From assembly GCF_023093535.1 (NCBI RefSeq), contig NZ_CP095757.1, positions 3,472,001 to 3,536,000 of the forward strand: DNA of 64,000 bases, written 5' to 3'. The notes beneath the pieces were generated by a model. The model was not told the origin of the DNA. It was given only the letters and a program-made list of their open reading frames with translations, and did not search any database. The stretch is from Halovivax limisalsi (GTDB lineage Archaea > Halobacteriota > Halobacteria > Halobacteriales > Natrialbaceae). The position numbers and the translations under genes were made by a program. Shown in pieces: positions 35,189 to 43,573 of this stretch. Position 1 is the first letter of the stretch. Each line of letters begins with the position of its first letter.

Positions 35189-36145
35189 ATGAGCGACCTC
35201 GTCGCCTTCGGCGAGACGATGCTTCGCCTCTCGCCGCCGGGAACGGAACGGCTCGAAACGGCCTCGTCGCTGGACATCCACGTCGGCGGCTCCGAGAGCA
35301 ACGTCGCCGTCGCCGCCGATCGACTCGGCGCCGTCACGACCTGGCTGTCGAAGCTGCCGCGAACGCCGCTCGGCCGGCGTATCGTCGGCGACCTCCACCA
35401 GTGCGGCATCGAGACCGACGTGACCTGGAGTCGCGACGGGCGCGTCGGGACCTACTACGTCGAGACCGCGGGCAAACCGCGGGGTTCGAAGATCCACTAC
35501 GACCGGTCGGACAGCGCGATCACGAGCGCGAGCGCGGACGAACTCCCGCTCGATCGCGTGCGCGACGGCCGACTGTTCTTCACCTCGGGGATCACCCCGG
35601 CGCTGTCGCCGACGCTGCGCGAGACGACGAAGCAGCTGCTCCAGACCGCCCGCTCGGCTGGCACGCGGACGGCCTTCGACGTCAACTACCGCGAGAAGCT
35701 CTGGTCGCCCAAAGAGGCACAGGACGTCCTGACCGGCCTGTTCCCGGGCGTCGACGTCCTGATCATCGCCGCCCGCGACGCGAAGACCGTCTTCGGGTTC
35801 GAAGGCGATCACCGCCAGCTCGCGCACAAGCTCGCCTCGCAGTTCGACTTCACGACCGTCGTCGTCACCCGCGGCGAGCAGGGCGCCCTCGCCTGGCACG
35901 ACAGCGTCGTCCACGACCAGGACGCCTTCGAGACGGACGCGAGCGAACCCGTCGGCGCCGGCGACGCGTTCGCCGGCGCCTTCCTCGCCCGCCGGTTGAC
36001 CGGCGACGACGTTCCCCGCGCCCTCGAGTTCGCCGCGGCGACGGCCGCCCTCAAGCGGACGATTCCGGGCGACGTCGCGCGCGTCACGATGGACGAGGTC
36101 GAGGCCGTCGTCGCGGCGAACGGAACCAGTCGCATCTCGCGGTAA
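35189..36145 (+). CDS. kdgK: 2-keto-3-deoxygluconate kinase (PfkB family)
   Basis: A 318-residue PfkB sugar kinase. The N-terminus SDLVAFGETMLRLSPPGTERLETASSLDIHVGGSESN and the GAGDAFAGAFLARRL motif (residues 256-270) closely fit the haloarchaeal KDG kinases that phosphorylate KDG to KDPG in the semi-phosphorylative Entner-Doudoroff route for glucose. The motif FDVNYREKLW is the usual hexonate-kinase segment. The start at 35189 is preferred over longer arginine-rich extensions. No aldolase or dehydrogenase of the pathway is adjacent. The 257-bp spacer upstream holds CACTTATGG near 35107, a possible TATA element with a longer leader. Confidence 0.85.
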   Translation: MSDLVAFGETMLRLSPPGTERLETASSLDIHVGGSESNVAVAADRLGAVTTWLSKLPRTPLGRRIVGDLHQCGIETDVTWSRDGRVGTYYVETAGKPRGSKIHYDRSDSAITSASADELPLDRVRDGRLFFTSGITPALSPTLRETTKQLLQTARSAGTRTAFDVNYREKLWSPKEAQDVLTGLFPGVDVLIIAARDAKTVFGFEGDHRQLAHKLASQFDFTTVVVTRGEQGALAWHDSVVHDQDAFETDASEPVGAGDAFAGAFLARRLTGDDVPRALEFAAATAALKRTIPGDVARVTMDEVEAVVAANGTSRISR

Positions 36146-36210
36146 CCGCTCGACGACTGGCGAGCCGACGACCGATCGACGCGACGTTTTGACGGATTTG
36201 CCAGAAGGGG

Positions 36211-36217
36211 TTTTTAT
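36211..36217 (+). promoter_or_regulatory. TATA box of the PGF-CTERM protein gene
   Basis: TTTTTAT lies 25-31 nt before the ATG at 36242, right for a leaderless transcript, and it selects this ATG rather than the GTG or ATT-flanked codons upstream. Confidence 0.65.
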
Positions 36218-36241
36218 CGCGCTTTGCATTCATCGAGTGCA

Positions 36242-37456
36242 ATGACCCGCAGTACTGCCGCCGTATGCAGCCTCCTCCTGGTGACGAGCCTGTTCGCGAT
36301 GGCCGTCCCGGGACCCGTCGTATCGGCACAAGACTCGAATAGCGAGGGCTACACCGGCGCCCACGTCGACTTCGCGGTCGACGGCAACGCGCTCGCGGAC
36401 GTCAGCGTCGACGGCGAGACGACGTTCGACGAGGTGCGCGTCCAGTCCAAATCCAGCGCCGGCCTCGGCGCCGGCGTCGGGCTCGGCGCCGTCGTGAACG
36501 TCGACGGTGCCGGGCTCTCGCTGGCCGCCGAAACCGACACCAGCGCGACGATCACGGCCGAGAGCGGCGCCGAACTCTCCGCGCACGACACCGAACGCGG
36601 CCAGCTCGTGATCAAGGCGGGCGGCGACTCGCAGGTCGTCGAGGCCCGGCTCGCGGGCGACGCCTCCGCGACGGCCGACGGCGACGCGGTGGTCGTCGAC
36701 AGCGGCGATCGCACGGGCGCGTTCGTGGTCGTGGGCGACGGCGACGTGACCGTCAACGACGAGGGGAACGTCTCGGCGGAGCTCTCTGGCGAGGCGTCGC
36801 TCGTCTTCCGCTCGTACGCCGACGGCGAGCGCGACGAGCGGGCGAAAGCCGAAGAGCGACTGATCGCGGACGGTTCGGCCGCGGTCGAGCTCCACGTCGA
36901 GGAGCGCGCGGAGGGGATCGCGAGCGAAGCGGTCACGTACAGCGAGGAGACCTCGACCGAGGTCAGCACCGAAGCGCAGAACCGCGTCGAGGTCACCATC
37001 GATCGCTCGGTCAGCGAGGGGACGATCGTCCTGACGTCCGTCTCCGAGGCGGCCGTCGGCTCGTTCGAGGACCTCTCGGTCGCCGTCGACGGCGAGGCGG
37101 CCGCCGAAGCCAGTTCGATGTCCGAACTCGAAGCCGGCGCGGCCGGCGAGGAACCGCGCTATATGGTCACCTCGCAGACCGAGGCCAAGGCGACGGTCGC
37201 CGTCGCGATCGATCACTTCTCCGAGCGAACGATGACGATGTCCGGCGCGGACGCCGACGGTGATGGCGACGACGGATCGACCGGCGACGACGGTACCGAC
37301 GGTTCGAGCGATGACGGCAACGACGACGGATCGTCGACCGACGACGGGTCGGACGGCGACGACGGCGCGGTACCCGGTGGCGACGCGCTACCAGGCTTCG
37401 GACCGATCGCCGCCCTGCTCGGCCTCATCGGTGCGATCGGCGCGCGGATTCGATAA
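36242..37456 (+). CDS. PGF-CTERM-anchored surface protein
   Basis: A 404-residue exported protein. A Sec signal peptide (residues 1-30, ending VVSAQD) is followed by an acidic beta-rich ectodomain with repeated patterns of valine and alanine, then a Ser/Asp/Gly-rich spacer (DGSSDDGNDDGSSTDDGSDGDD) and the terminal sorting signal LPGFGPIAALLGLIGAIGARIR. The PGF motif, hydrophobic helix and basic end are the archaeosortase A substrate signature, so the protein should be cleaved and lipid-anchored to the cell surface. Ectodomain function unknown; its regular strand-turn pattern suggests a fibre or adhesion role only speculatively. Confidence 0.88.
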   Translation: MTRSTAAVCSLLLVTSLFAMAVPGPVVSAQDSNSEGYTGAHVDFAVDGNALADVSVDGETTFDEVRVQSKSSAGLGAGVGLGAVVNVDGAGLSLAAETDTSATITAESGAELSAHDTERGQLVIKAGGDSQVVEARLAGDASATADGDAVVVDSGDRTGAFVVVGDGDVTVNDEGNVSAELSGEASLVFRSYADGERDERAKAEERLIADGSAAVELHVEERAEGIASEAVTYSEETSTEVSTEAQNRVEVTIDRSVSEGTIVLTSVSEAAVGSFEDLSVAVDGEAAAEASSMSELEAGAAGEEPRYMVTSQTEAKATVAVAIDHFSERTMTMSGADADGDGDDGSTGDDGTDGSSDDGNDDGSSTDDGSDGDDGAVPGGDALPGFGPIAALLGLIGAIGARIR

Positions 37457-37594
37457 TTCGGGGGAAGCGACCGAGCGCGGTCGCCGACCGTCGAACACGC
37501 GATCTTCTTCTCGAACCAGCACCCCACTACCACCGAACGCACCGCCAGAATCCGACGAACGAACCTTTTTGGCCGGCCTCGCTGACTTCGTCGT

Positions 37595-38194
37595 ATGGGC
37601 GGGACCGTCCGCGACGCTCGGCCGGATGACGCGGCGACGATCCAGCACGTCGCCCGCGAGAGCTGGCACGCGGCCTACGACGATATCGTCGGCGCCGAAA
37701 CGGTCGATCGGACGATCGATCGGTGGTACGCGCTCGACTCGCTCGCCGACGACATCGCGGACGCCGCCGGTCGCGCCGACGCGACGTTCCTCGTCTGCGA
37801 GCGGGCGGATTCGGCGGCCGATAGCGACTCCGCGCGATCCGATGGGGTCGATAACGAGCGATTCGGCGCGAACCGCGGCGAGTCGACCGGCGCCGAGTCG
37901 GCCGTCGTCGGCTTCGCGCACGCCGGTCCCCATCCGAACCTGGAGGCGACGGCGAAGCTCTCGCGGATCTACGCGCGACCGGGCGTCTGGGGCGACGGCG
38001 TCGGGAGCCGCCTGCTCGAACGAGTCGAGCGCGACCTCCGCGAGCACTTCGAGACGCTGTGGCTCGAGGTACTCGCCGACAACGACGTCGGCGTCTCCTT
38101 CTACGAGGCGACCGAATTCGAGCGGGTGGGCGAGCAGGAGAGCGTGCTCGGCGACGACGCGGTGTGGGAGTACCTGTACGAGAAGGGGTTGTAG
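37595..38194 (+). CDS. GNAT N-acetyltransferase
   Basis: A 199-residue acetyltransferase starting MGGTVRDARPDDAATIQHVARESW, the typical GNAT beta-1/alpha-1. The acetyl-CoA loop is YARPGVWGDGVGSRLLERVERDL, and the C-terminal LEVLADNDVGVSFYEATEFERVGE completes the fold. An unusual 45-residue disordered acidic insertion (about 68-108, rich in Ser, Asp, Gly, Arg) interrupts the region before beta-4. The substrate is unknown. The upstream stretch contains CTTTTTGG near 37564, about 28 nt from the start, as a probable promoter. Confidence 0.87.
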   Translation: MGGTVRDARPDDAATIQHVARESWHAAYDDIVGAETVDRTIDRWYALDSLADDIADAAGRADATFLVCERADSAADSDSARSDGVDNERFGANRGESTGAESAVVGFAHAGPHPNLEATAKLSRIYARPGVWGDGVGSRLLERVERDLREHFETLWLEVLADNDVGVSFYEATEFERVGEQESVLGDDAVWEYLYEKGL

Positions 38195-38226
38195 TGGCGT
38201 TCCATCGCCGTGTAACGGAGTAAGCG

Positions 38227-38238
38227 TTAAGTTTTACA
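38227..38238 (+). promoter_or_regulatory. TATA element of the VapBC operon
   Basis: TTAAGTTTTACA ends 17 nt and centres about 23-27 nt before the ATG at 38255, fitting a leaderless operon. The AbrB-type antitoxin probably binds around it, as VapB proteins autoregulate. Confidence 0.5.
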
Positions 38239-38254
38239 GGCAGTAATACCACAC

Positions 38255-38512
38255 ATGGCCGAGACGACTCGCGTCAGTCAGAAGGGGCAGGCGACGATAC
38301 CCCAGTCACTCCGTGAGAAGTTCGATATCGAGCCCGGCGATCAGGTCGTCTGGAAGGAAACGGACGACGGGATCGTACTGAAAAAGCGGGAACCCTCGAG
38401 CGGTCGTGGAATGCTCGTTCCCGACGACGCAACGCCGGAGGAACGCGAAGCAGTAGCCGAGACCCTTGCCGAGGAGATCCGGGACCGACGCGACGGTGAG
38501 TGGACCGAATGA
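38255..38512 (+). CDS. vapB: AbrB/SpoVT-type antitoxin (VapB)
   Basis: An 85-residue protein with a swapped-hairpin AbrB DNA-binding domain: TTRVSQKGQATIPQSLREKFDIEPGDQVVWKETDDGIVLKK covers residues 4-44 and matches the AbrB/MazE pattern (KGQxTIP, LREK, GD). The acidic C-terminal half (TPEEREAVAETLAEEIRDRRDGEW) is suited to neutralise the partner PIN toxin. It overlaps the toxin gene by four bases (ATGA), so the pair is coupled. It should repress its own promoter as a complex with VapC. Confidence 0.88.
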   Translation: MAETTRVSQKGQATIPQSLREKFDIEPGDQVVWKETDDGIVLKKREPSSGRGMLVPDDATPEEREAVAETLAEEIRDRRDGEWTE

Positions 38513-38913
38513 GTCGGTACACCGTCGATGCGGTCGCGTTTATCCGGTATCTCGTCGACAGTCTTCCGCCGAATGTTGACGAGATTTTTCGTCGAGCGGA
38601 AGCCGGCGACGCCACGCTCTATCTGCCGACGATCGCCGCGATCGAATCGCTGTATCGCATTCACAAACGCGACGAAATCGCGGGGGTCCCGATCGGAGCC
38701 GATGCCACAACGATCGTCGACCAGCTCGAGACTAATCTCCCACTCACCGTCGTCGATCACGGGAGTGACGAACTGCCGGTACTGGCCCCGCGGGTCCCGG
38801 AATTGTCGATTCACGACGCGATGATCGTTTCCACTCACGAACGACTCGAGACGGACGCCATTCTTTCGAGTGACGCGATTATCGCCGACAACGCGACCGT
38901 TCGGTGGGAGTGA
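38509..38913 (+). CDS. vapC: PIN-domain toxin ribonuclease (VapC)
   Basis: A 134-residue PIN domain. The acidic Mg2+-binding set can be placed at Asp7 (TVDAVAFIRYL), Glu46 (AAIESLYRI), Asp103 (SIHDAMIVST) and Asp122 (LSSDAIIAD), so the nuclease looks intact. VapC toxins cleave tRNA or rRNA and are inhibited by VapB. The start is the ATG overlapping the antitoxin stop. The operon sits at the edge of a poorly conserved patch with repeats, consistent with mobile accessory behaviour. Confidence 0.88.
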   Translation: MSRYTVDAVAFIRYLVDSLPPNVDEIFRRAEAGDATLYLPTIAAIESLYRIHKRDEIAGVPIGADATTIVDQLETNLPLTVVDHGSDELPVLAPRVPELSIHDAMIVSTHERLETDAILSSDAIIADNATVRWE

Positions 38914-39250
38914 GCGCCCTCACCACCGATTTCCGACGCCGATCTGCGAGAGTGAGTCCCGATCGCGTTCGCCGTTCGAGATCGGTTCGGCAATCGAACG
39001 CGGAAGCCACTCTTCGATCCACTCCTACGTGCATCGTCCGCTCAGTACAGGGATTCACCAGTAACGCCTCCACCCAACAATCGTCGCCGTTCCACGAGCG
39101 TCCGATGCCGTTGTCAGAGTCGTGCTGAATACGGCGGGCGAATCCAGTAGCGCGAGTAGGCTCGAACTCGCGGTACGCCCGGCGGTACCGCAACCGGTTC
39201 GATTTCAGTGATCGCTCGGGTCGGGATCATCGAGGTGTCGCGGGCGAGAG
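38914..39250. other. Intergenic stretch with diverged repeat copy A
   Basis: A 337-bp gap between the VapC stop and the stop of the SnoaL-like gene. No family-like frame. It contains repeat copy A (38963-39059), related to a second copy at 41038-41154. Confidence 0.5.
38963..39059. repeat. Diverged dispersed repeat, copy A
   Basis: The first 43-44 bases (38963-39005) agree at about 39 positions with 41038-41081 (TCGCGxTCGCCGTTCG ... ATCGAACGCGGAA), and the end block CTCAGTACAGG...CACC resembles GGTCAGTACAGG...CACC in copy B. The order of the two blocks is the same in both copies. The nature of the repeat is unknown. Confidence 0.6.
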
Positions 39251-39691
39251 TTACGCCTCGATCGGGAGGGTGAGCCCTAGCTGTGTCAAGAGAGATAGGT
39301 CATCGCTCACCCAATCGAGCTCGACGATGGTACCGTTCTCGAGGCGGAACCTGAGGTACTCCTCGACCTCGACGGTGTTCCCGGTCGGTTCGATTCCGTG
39401 TATCGTCCCGTCGTGGATGGCCCGGTACGTGACGTTGGCGACCACTTGGTCACCTTCGGCCACCAGTTCGTGGATCTGATGGGTCATTTCGGCCATGCTG
39501 TCCAGCCACCCGGCAATCCAGTCGTGGACATCCGCGGGGGCCACCCGGACTTCCTCACCCATCCAATCGGTGTACGTCGTAGAGAAATCGTCCGCGAAGA
39601 ACGCCGCGATCGCGTCCGGATCGCCGGCGTCCCACGCCGCGTAGTACTCGCGAATCAACTCCTTGTTTCGTCTCGTAGCGTTCTCCGCCAT
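39251..39691 (-). CDS. SnoaL-like / ester cyclase-family protein
   Basis: A 146-residue NTF2-fold protein. The pattern ELIREYYAAWDAGDPDAIAAFFADDF, then WIAGWLDSMAEMTHQIHELVAEGDQVVANVTYRAIHDG and EEYLRFRLENGTIVELDWVSDDLSLLTQLGL is that of SnoaL/ester-cyclase-like proteins, a fold used for cyclisation, isomerisation or simply ligand binding. The start at 39691 is chosen because the upstream extension is basic and non-conserved. The substrate is unknown. It lies 218 bp from another small oxygenase-like gene on the same strand, but each seems to have its own transcript. Confidence 0.85.
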   Translation of the reverse strand: MAENATRRNKELIREYYAAWDAGDPDAIAAFFADDFSTTYTDWMGEEVRVAPADVHDWIAGWLDSMAEMTHQIHELVAEGDQVVANVTYRAIHDGTIHGIEPTGNTVEVEEYLRFRLENGTIVELDWVSDDLSLLTQLGLTLPIEA

Positions 39692-39909
39692 CGGTCTACT
39701 CCGCCTCACATTCAAGCGGAGGAAGTGATAGCTATTCTGGCGCCGGATCGCTGAAATCGGTGGGCCCGACCGCCGCACGTAGATAATTGCTCGATCAAGT
39801 ACTGTAGCGGCCGTACCTTGCAGAAACGGGAACGTTCGGTCGGGCGATGCCGATGCAGGAGGTACTCGGTATCAGCGATCGGACTCCGCTACTCAAACCG
39901 GTGGTGATC

Positions 39910-40230
39910 TCACGCGGGCGGGCTCGCATCGTCACCGAAGCCGCTCCCGTACGTCTCGACGACTTCCGTAATGGTAACCTCGTACGCGTCGTACCACTCC
40001 GTCCACCGCTGTTTTGCACGTTCGTGGTCCGGATCCGCCCCGAACGACTCGAGCGCGTCGAGTGACTCCCAGTAGTAGACGACCAGCACCTCGTCGTTTT
40101 CGGGATGGTTCCACGTACGCTTTCCGCGATAGCCGTCCGTCTCCTCAGCGACCGCCTGAATCGCGTCGTTCAACTGGTGGAACTCGTCGTCGTACTCCCC
40201 CGGATCGAGGCGAAACGTAACCAGATACAT
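39910..40230 (-). CDS. Antibiotic biosynthesis monooxygenase-like (ABM fold) protein
   Basis: A 106-residue dimeric ferredoxin-like-fold protein. MYLVTFRLDPGEYDDEFHQLNDAIQAVAEETDGYRGKRTWNHPENDEVLVVYYWESLDALESF matches the ABM pattern of strand, helix, central hinge and Trp-containing strand, followed by AKQRWTEWYDAYEVTITEVVETYG. Such proteins are cofactor-less oxygenases, haem-degrading enzymes or just small binding proteins; no haem-binding His is obvious. The start at 40230 begins the first strand directly. Confidence 0.83.
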   Translation of the reverse strand: MYLVTFRLDPGEYDDEFHQLNDAIQAVAEETDGYRGKRTWNHPENDEVLVVYYWESLDALESFGADPDHERAKQRWTEWYDAYEVTITEVVETYGSGFGDDASPPA

Positions 40231-40617
40231 CGATACCGCTGCCCACACAGTCGACGGTTAAGAATGCCCCCGTGAACGGCCACGACAGTCCCCTAGGGTC
40301 GCCGTCAATAGCAGGGACCGGACCGGCTTCCGGAAGAGCAATTGCTTCGACTCGTTCGGAACGGCCGGGCCGGAAATGCGAGCGTTCTTCCTACGGAGGG
40401 GCTCGCATTCGATTCTTCGAGAGTTTCGGCCGGCTTCCGATCTTCTGGGCACAATCTGAACACCACCCGGCCGTCGGAGAACGATTCTAAAACCCGCTCT
40501 GATGGACCAGAAGCTCCAAAATTCGTCCCATTAGAGTTAGATATAAGTCACTACTGCGCGTAGCCGATCCGGAAGTCGTCGTCTCCATCGGTCGTCGCCG
40601 GGGGACGTGCGCGACAA

Positions 40618-40766
40618 CGAAAGAGTCACTGACTCTTTCGAGCATCGCGGGAACTTCGTTCCCGCTCAAAAATGTCCCGGGTGTACCAGCACCCGAGACG
40701 GTGGCTTCCGCCCGATTGGGACGAAGCCATGATTCCGTACCGCCCCGCGAGATATAAACGTCTCGC
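40618..40766. repeat. Cluster of consecutive inverted repeats (hairpins)
   Basis: In order: CGAAAGAGTCA-C-TGACTCTTTCG (11-bp perfect dyad, 40618-40640); GCGGGAAC-TTC-GTTCCCGC (8-bp stem, about 40647-40665); CGGGTG-TACCAG-CACCCG (about 40678-40695); GGCTTC...CCC-GATT-GGG...GAAGCC (about 40703-40728); and GCGAGA-TATAAACG-TCTCGC (about 40746-40765). So many stems in 150 bp is not chance-like. Subterminal hairpins of this kind occur at IS200/IS605 ends and in structured RNAs; which applies is open. Confidence 0.6.
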
Positions 40767-41037
40767 AGAGCGCTCACTCGCTCGGTCTCGGTAGCGTCGC
40801 GTTTCGACGCCGTTCTCGGCGTGGGGTCGGCCTCGACAGCGGTGTCACCGTCGAACGGTGGATTGGCGGGAGTTGCCCCACCGCAGGGTGTCGACCGCCG
40901 AGGGCGGCCATTCGGGACGCGACGTATCGCCGACCGGGGCGGTCGTGGCCTCGGCTCGATCGGGATGCGTGCGCGATCGCTTCCAGCCGACGGATGCGAC
41001 GCGGGCACCAACGCTTCCAGTCGCGAACGCGACCCGG

Positions 41038-41154
41038 TCGCGCTCGCCGTTCGCGATCGGGTTCGTCGATCGAACGCGGAACGCGTGAGCGCGCATCGAT
41101 GGGTGACCGAAGCTCACCGTGCACCGAAGGGTCGGTCAGTACAGGAGAAGCACC
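41038..41154. repeat. Diverged dispersed repeat, copy B
   Basis: Partner of 38963-39059 in the same orientation. The GCGCTCGCCGTTCGCGATCG core and the GATCGAACGCGGAA block match copy A with few changes; the two end blocks are further apart here because of about 20 additional bases. Confidence 0.6.
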
Positions 41155-41265
41155 CACCGCTCAGTGCAACTGACCATCGATTCGCGGACCCCAGTTTCGT
41201 GCCGAAAACTGAATCTTGTACCGCGGTTCCGACACTATCAGCAATCTGTCCTGAGGTTGCGAGAA

Positions 41266-43266
41266 TCAACCAGTCGAATCCGATACCGCAGGGAGCGTGA
41301 ATAAGAACGTCGCGCCCTCGCCGGGTTCGGACTCGACCCAGATGTCCCCGCCGTGGCGCTCGACGATCCGGTCGCACAGCGCCAGCCCGATGCCCGACCC
41401 GCCGCTGTCGTCCCGGGGCTGCAATCGCTGAAACACCTCGAATACCCGATCCTGGTCAGCCGGCTCGATTCCGACCCCCTCGTCCTCGACGGACACGAGC
41501 CACTCCTGACCGTTCCGTTCGGCTGCGATGTGCACCCGCGGCGAGTCGTCTCCGCTGTACTGCAACGCGTTCGACAGCAAGTTCTGGAATACATGTCGCA
41601 GCTGGCTGCCATCCCCCATGACCCGGGGTAACTCCTCGACCTCGATGTCGGCGTTGCTCTCGCTTATCTGGACGCCCAAGTCCTGCTGGACATCCGCAAT
41701 CACATCATTGAGGGCTACTGGCTCCAGAGGGACACCCTCCGTCTCCACGCGGGAGTACTGCAGCAAACCATCGATCATCTCTCGCATCCGGTCGGCCCCG
41801 TCCACCGCAAAATCGAGAAACTCCTGCGCCTCGTCATTCAGATTGTCCCCGTATCGGCATTCGATGAGTTGGAGGTAACTCGACACCATCCGCAGGGGCT
41901 CCTGGAGGTCATGGGAGGCCGCGTATGCGAACTGTTCCAAACGCTCGTTTGACTCCTCCAGCTCGCCGACTAACCGTTCGAGCCTGGACTCGTACTGCTC
42001 GTGCTCGATCGCCTCCGCAAGGATGTTCGCCACGCTCACGACGAAGGAGACGTCCTCCTCGCTGAACTCCCGTGGCTCCGTATCGTGCACGCCGAGGATG
42101 CCCCACGGGTTGTCGAATGGGCCGATGACCGTACTGATGCCGCTCCGCACGTCGTGATCCGTTAACAAAGCCGGCCCGCTGAACCGCGTCTCCGTCGCTA
42201 AATCCTCGACGACGATGGGCTGGTTGGTCTCCAAGGTGTACGCGGCTTGGGACTCGGCTTCGACAGCGGAGACGGTCGCATCTCCGACGATGCCCTCGTC
42301 CCAACCGACTCCCTGCCGGAGCAAGAGCGCCTCGGCGTCGGTGTCGAGGTCCAGCACCTTACAGTACTCGGCATCAAGGACGTCGGCAACGTTACGGACG
42401 GCCTCGTTCATGAGGGCGTCGAGGTCGTCCGTTTCGAGGGCGAACTTTCCGAGGTCGGCGACGGCCTGTTGCTGGTGTGCCAGCTTGTACGCCTCCTCTC
42501 GCGCTTCGTAGAGTTTCTGACTCTTGAGAAGCATGTCCGCCGTGAGGTGAGACTCGTCGACGTCGAGACCCTCGGTCGGGTCCGTTCCATCTTCTAGCAT
42601 GGTGTTGACAAGGGGCGTGACATCCTGCACGTGGTGGATGATGTACGAGAGGGTTCCGTTCGAGTCGAAGAGAGGCGTATTGACCGGGCTCCACCACCGG
42701 TCCTCGAACGCACCCTCAGTTGCGTCCTGGTCCGGCACCGGATAGTGCGTCACTGGCATGACGTCTTCCTCGCGCAGCTCTTTGACCCGGCGAAGCGAGT
42801 GCCGCAGTTGGGGGACGCCCTCTGGGTCCGGATCGGCGGGATCGGCGGGAAAGACCTCGAACAGTGTCTGGCCGAGGATCGTCTCCCGCTCGGTCATGGT
42901 CGCCTCCAGATACGCGTCGCTGACGGCCACAATCTCGTAGTCGTTCGGTTGTACGATCAGATAGGGGTCGGGAACGGACTCGAACAGTTGGCGGACAGTC
43001 GATTCGGTAATCCCGGCCTCCGACCTCCCGTTCGCCTCTCCGTCCGGGCGCGGTCGCCACCAAACCCGAGCATCGGTACCAGCTTCCTTGGACTTCAGCT
43101 CACCGCGGCGTACCAGTTCTTCTAAGCAATTGTAGACGGTTCGTCGGGCCGTATCGAGCGAGCCTGCTACCTCTGGTGTCGTGAGGGGTTCGGTCGGATC
43201 ATCGCGTTCGTCGAAGACGGCGAGAGCTTCCTCGTAGTCGTCTCCCGAAGGGCCCGATGACGACAT
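41266..43266 (-). CDS. Sensor histidine kinase: HTH, PAS, GAF, HisKA, HATPase
   Basis: A 666-residue soluble kinase with an unusual N-terminal winged-helix segment (residues 10-70: AVFDERDDPTEPLTTPEVAGSLDTARRTVYNCLEELVRRGELKSK), then PAS (about 85-220), GAF (about 275-425), HisKA with His452 in YAASHDLQEP, and HATPase with FQNLLSNALQYSG, DEGVGIE and GSGIGLAL. The HTH in front of sensory domains suggests direct DNA binding combined with kinase output, a layout seen in several haloarchaeal regulators. The kinase core resembles that of the six-PAS kinase at 7.7 kb. Start at 43266; alternative 22 codons upstream. Confidence 0.9.
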   Translation of the reverse strand: MSSSGPSGDDYEEALAVFDERDDPTEPLTTPEVAGSLDTARRTVYNCLEELVRRGELKSKEAGTDARVWWRPRPDGEANGRSEAGITESTVRQLFESVPDPYLIVQPNDYEIVAVSDAYLEATMTERETILGQTLFEVFPADPADPDPEGVPQLRHSLRRVKELREEDVMPVTHYPVPDQDATEGAFEDRWWSPVNTPLFDSNGTLSYIIHHVQDVTPLVNTMLEDGTDPTEGLDVDESHLTADMLLKSQKLYEAREEAYKLAHQQQAVADLGKFALETDDLDALMNEAVRNVADVLDAEYCKVLDLDTDAEALLLRQGVGWDEGIVGDATVSAVEAESQAAYTLETNQPIVVEDLATETRFSGPALLTDHDVRSGISTVIGPFDNPWGILGVHDTEPREFSEEDVSFVVSVANILAEAIEHEQYESRLERLVGELEESNERLEQFAYAASHDLQEPLRMVSSYLQLIECRYGDNLNDEAQEFLDFAVDGADRMREMIDGLLQYSRVETEGVPLEPVALNDVIADVQQDLGVQISESNADIEVEELPRVMGDGSQLRHVFQNLLSNALQYSGDDSPRVHIAAERNGQEWLVSVEDEGVGIEPADQDRVFEVFQRLQPRDDSGGSGIGLALCDRIVERHGGDIWVESEPGEGATFLFTLPAVSDSTG

Positions 43267-43573
43267 ACACACCTTAGAACTAGCCGTGCGTAAAGCGGTT
43301 CCGGCGATTGCACCAGGACCTGTCAGCGTCACCCGTTGACCAACCGGAATAGAACCCAGCGCGTGGAACTGTCGGAATATGGTGGCTCACCGTCGATGCA
43401 GACCTATCTGAGTAACCGACGACTGGTGAGGAATCGTGGACGACGGTGAACGCAAGAACCGGTGCAAACTATCGGGGAACGACGACACGGGAACTAAGCT
43501 ATCCCTACAATGGAGACAGGCCTATCCTGGAATTACTTTCCTCGTCCACGGTCCCGCGACGACGAGGAACCGA
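43267..43573. other. 307-bp spacer between kinase and RNase R genes
   Basis: Both flanking genes are on the minus strand, so it holds the kinase promoter and the RNase R 3' end. The segment 43440-43560 is somewhat AT-richer, including GGAATTACTTTCC (near 43530), a dyad-like site. No gene is recognised. Confidence 0.4.

Larger units (their letters stand above)
40231..41265. other. 1-kb gene-poor region with hairpins and repeat copy B
   Basis: No frame here shows a known protein family; all long ones are arginine- or serine-rich. The left part (about 40400-40560) is locally AT-richer. The middle holds four successive inverted repeats (40618-40728) plus a fifth around 40747. The right part holds diverged repeat copy B. 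A 40-codon frame (40672-40794) exists but I do not call it. It looks like a decayed mobile or repeat-derived segment. Confidence 0.5.

Noticed and set aside
37250-37375. Simple GACGGC-type repeats considered as CRISPR or regulatory repeats
   Set aside because: They encode the Ser/Asp/Gly spacer that normally precedes the PGF-CTERM signal; no spacers or regular unit length.
40672-40794. 40-codon plus-strand frame beginning MSRVYQHPRRW
   Set aside because: It lies wholly within the inverted-repeat cluster, two other frames are also open, and there is no promoter or family support.
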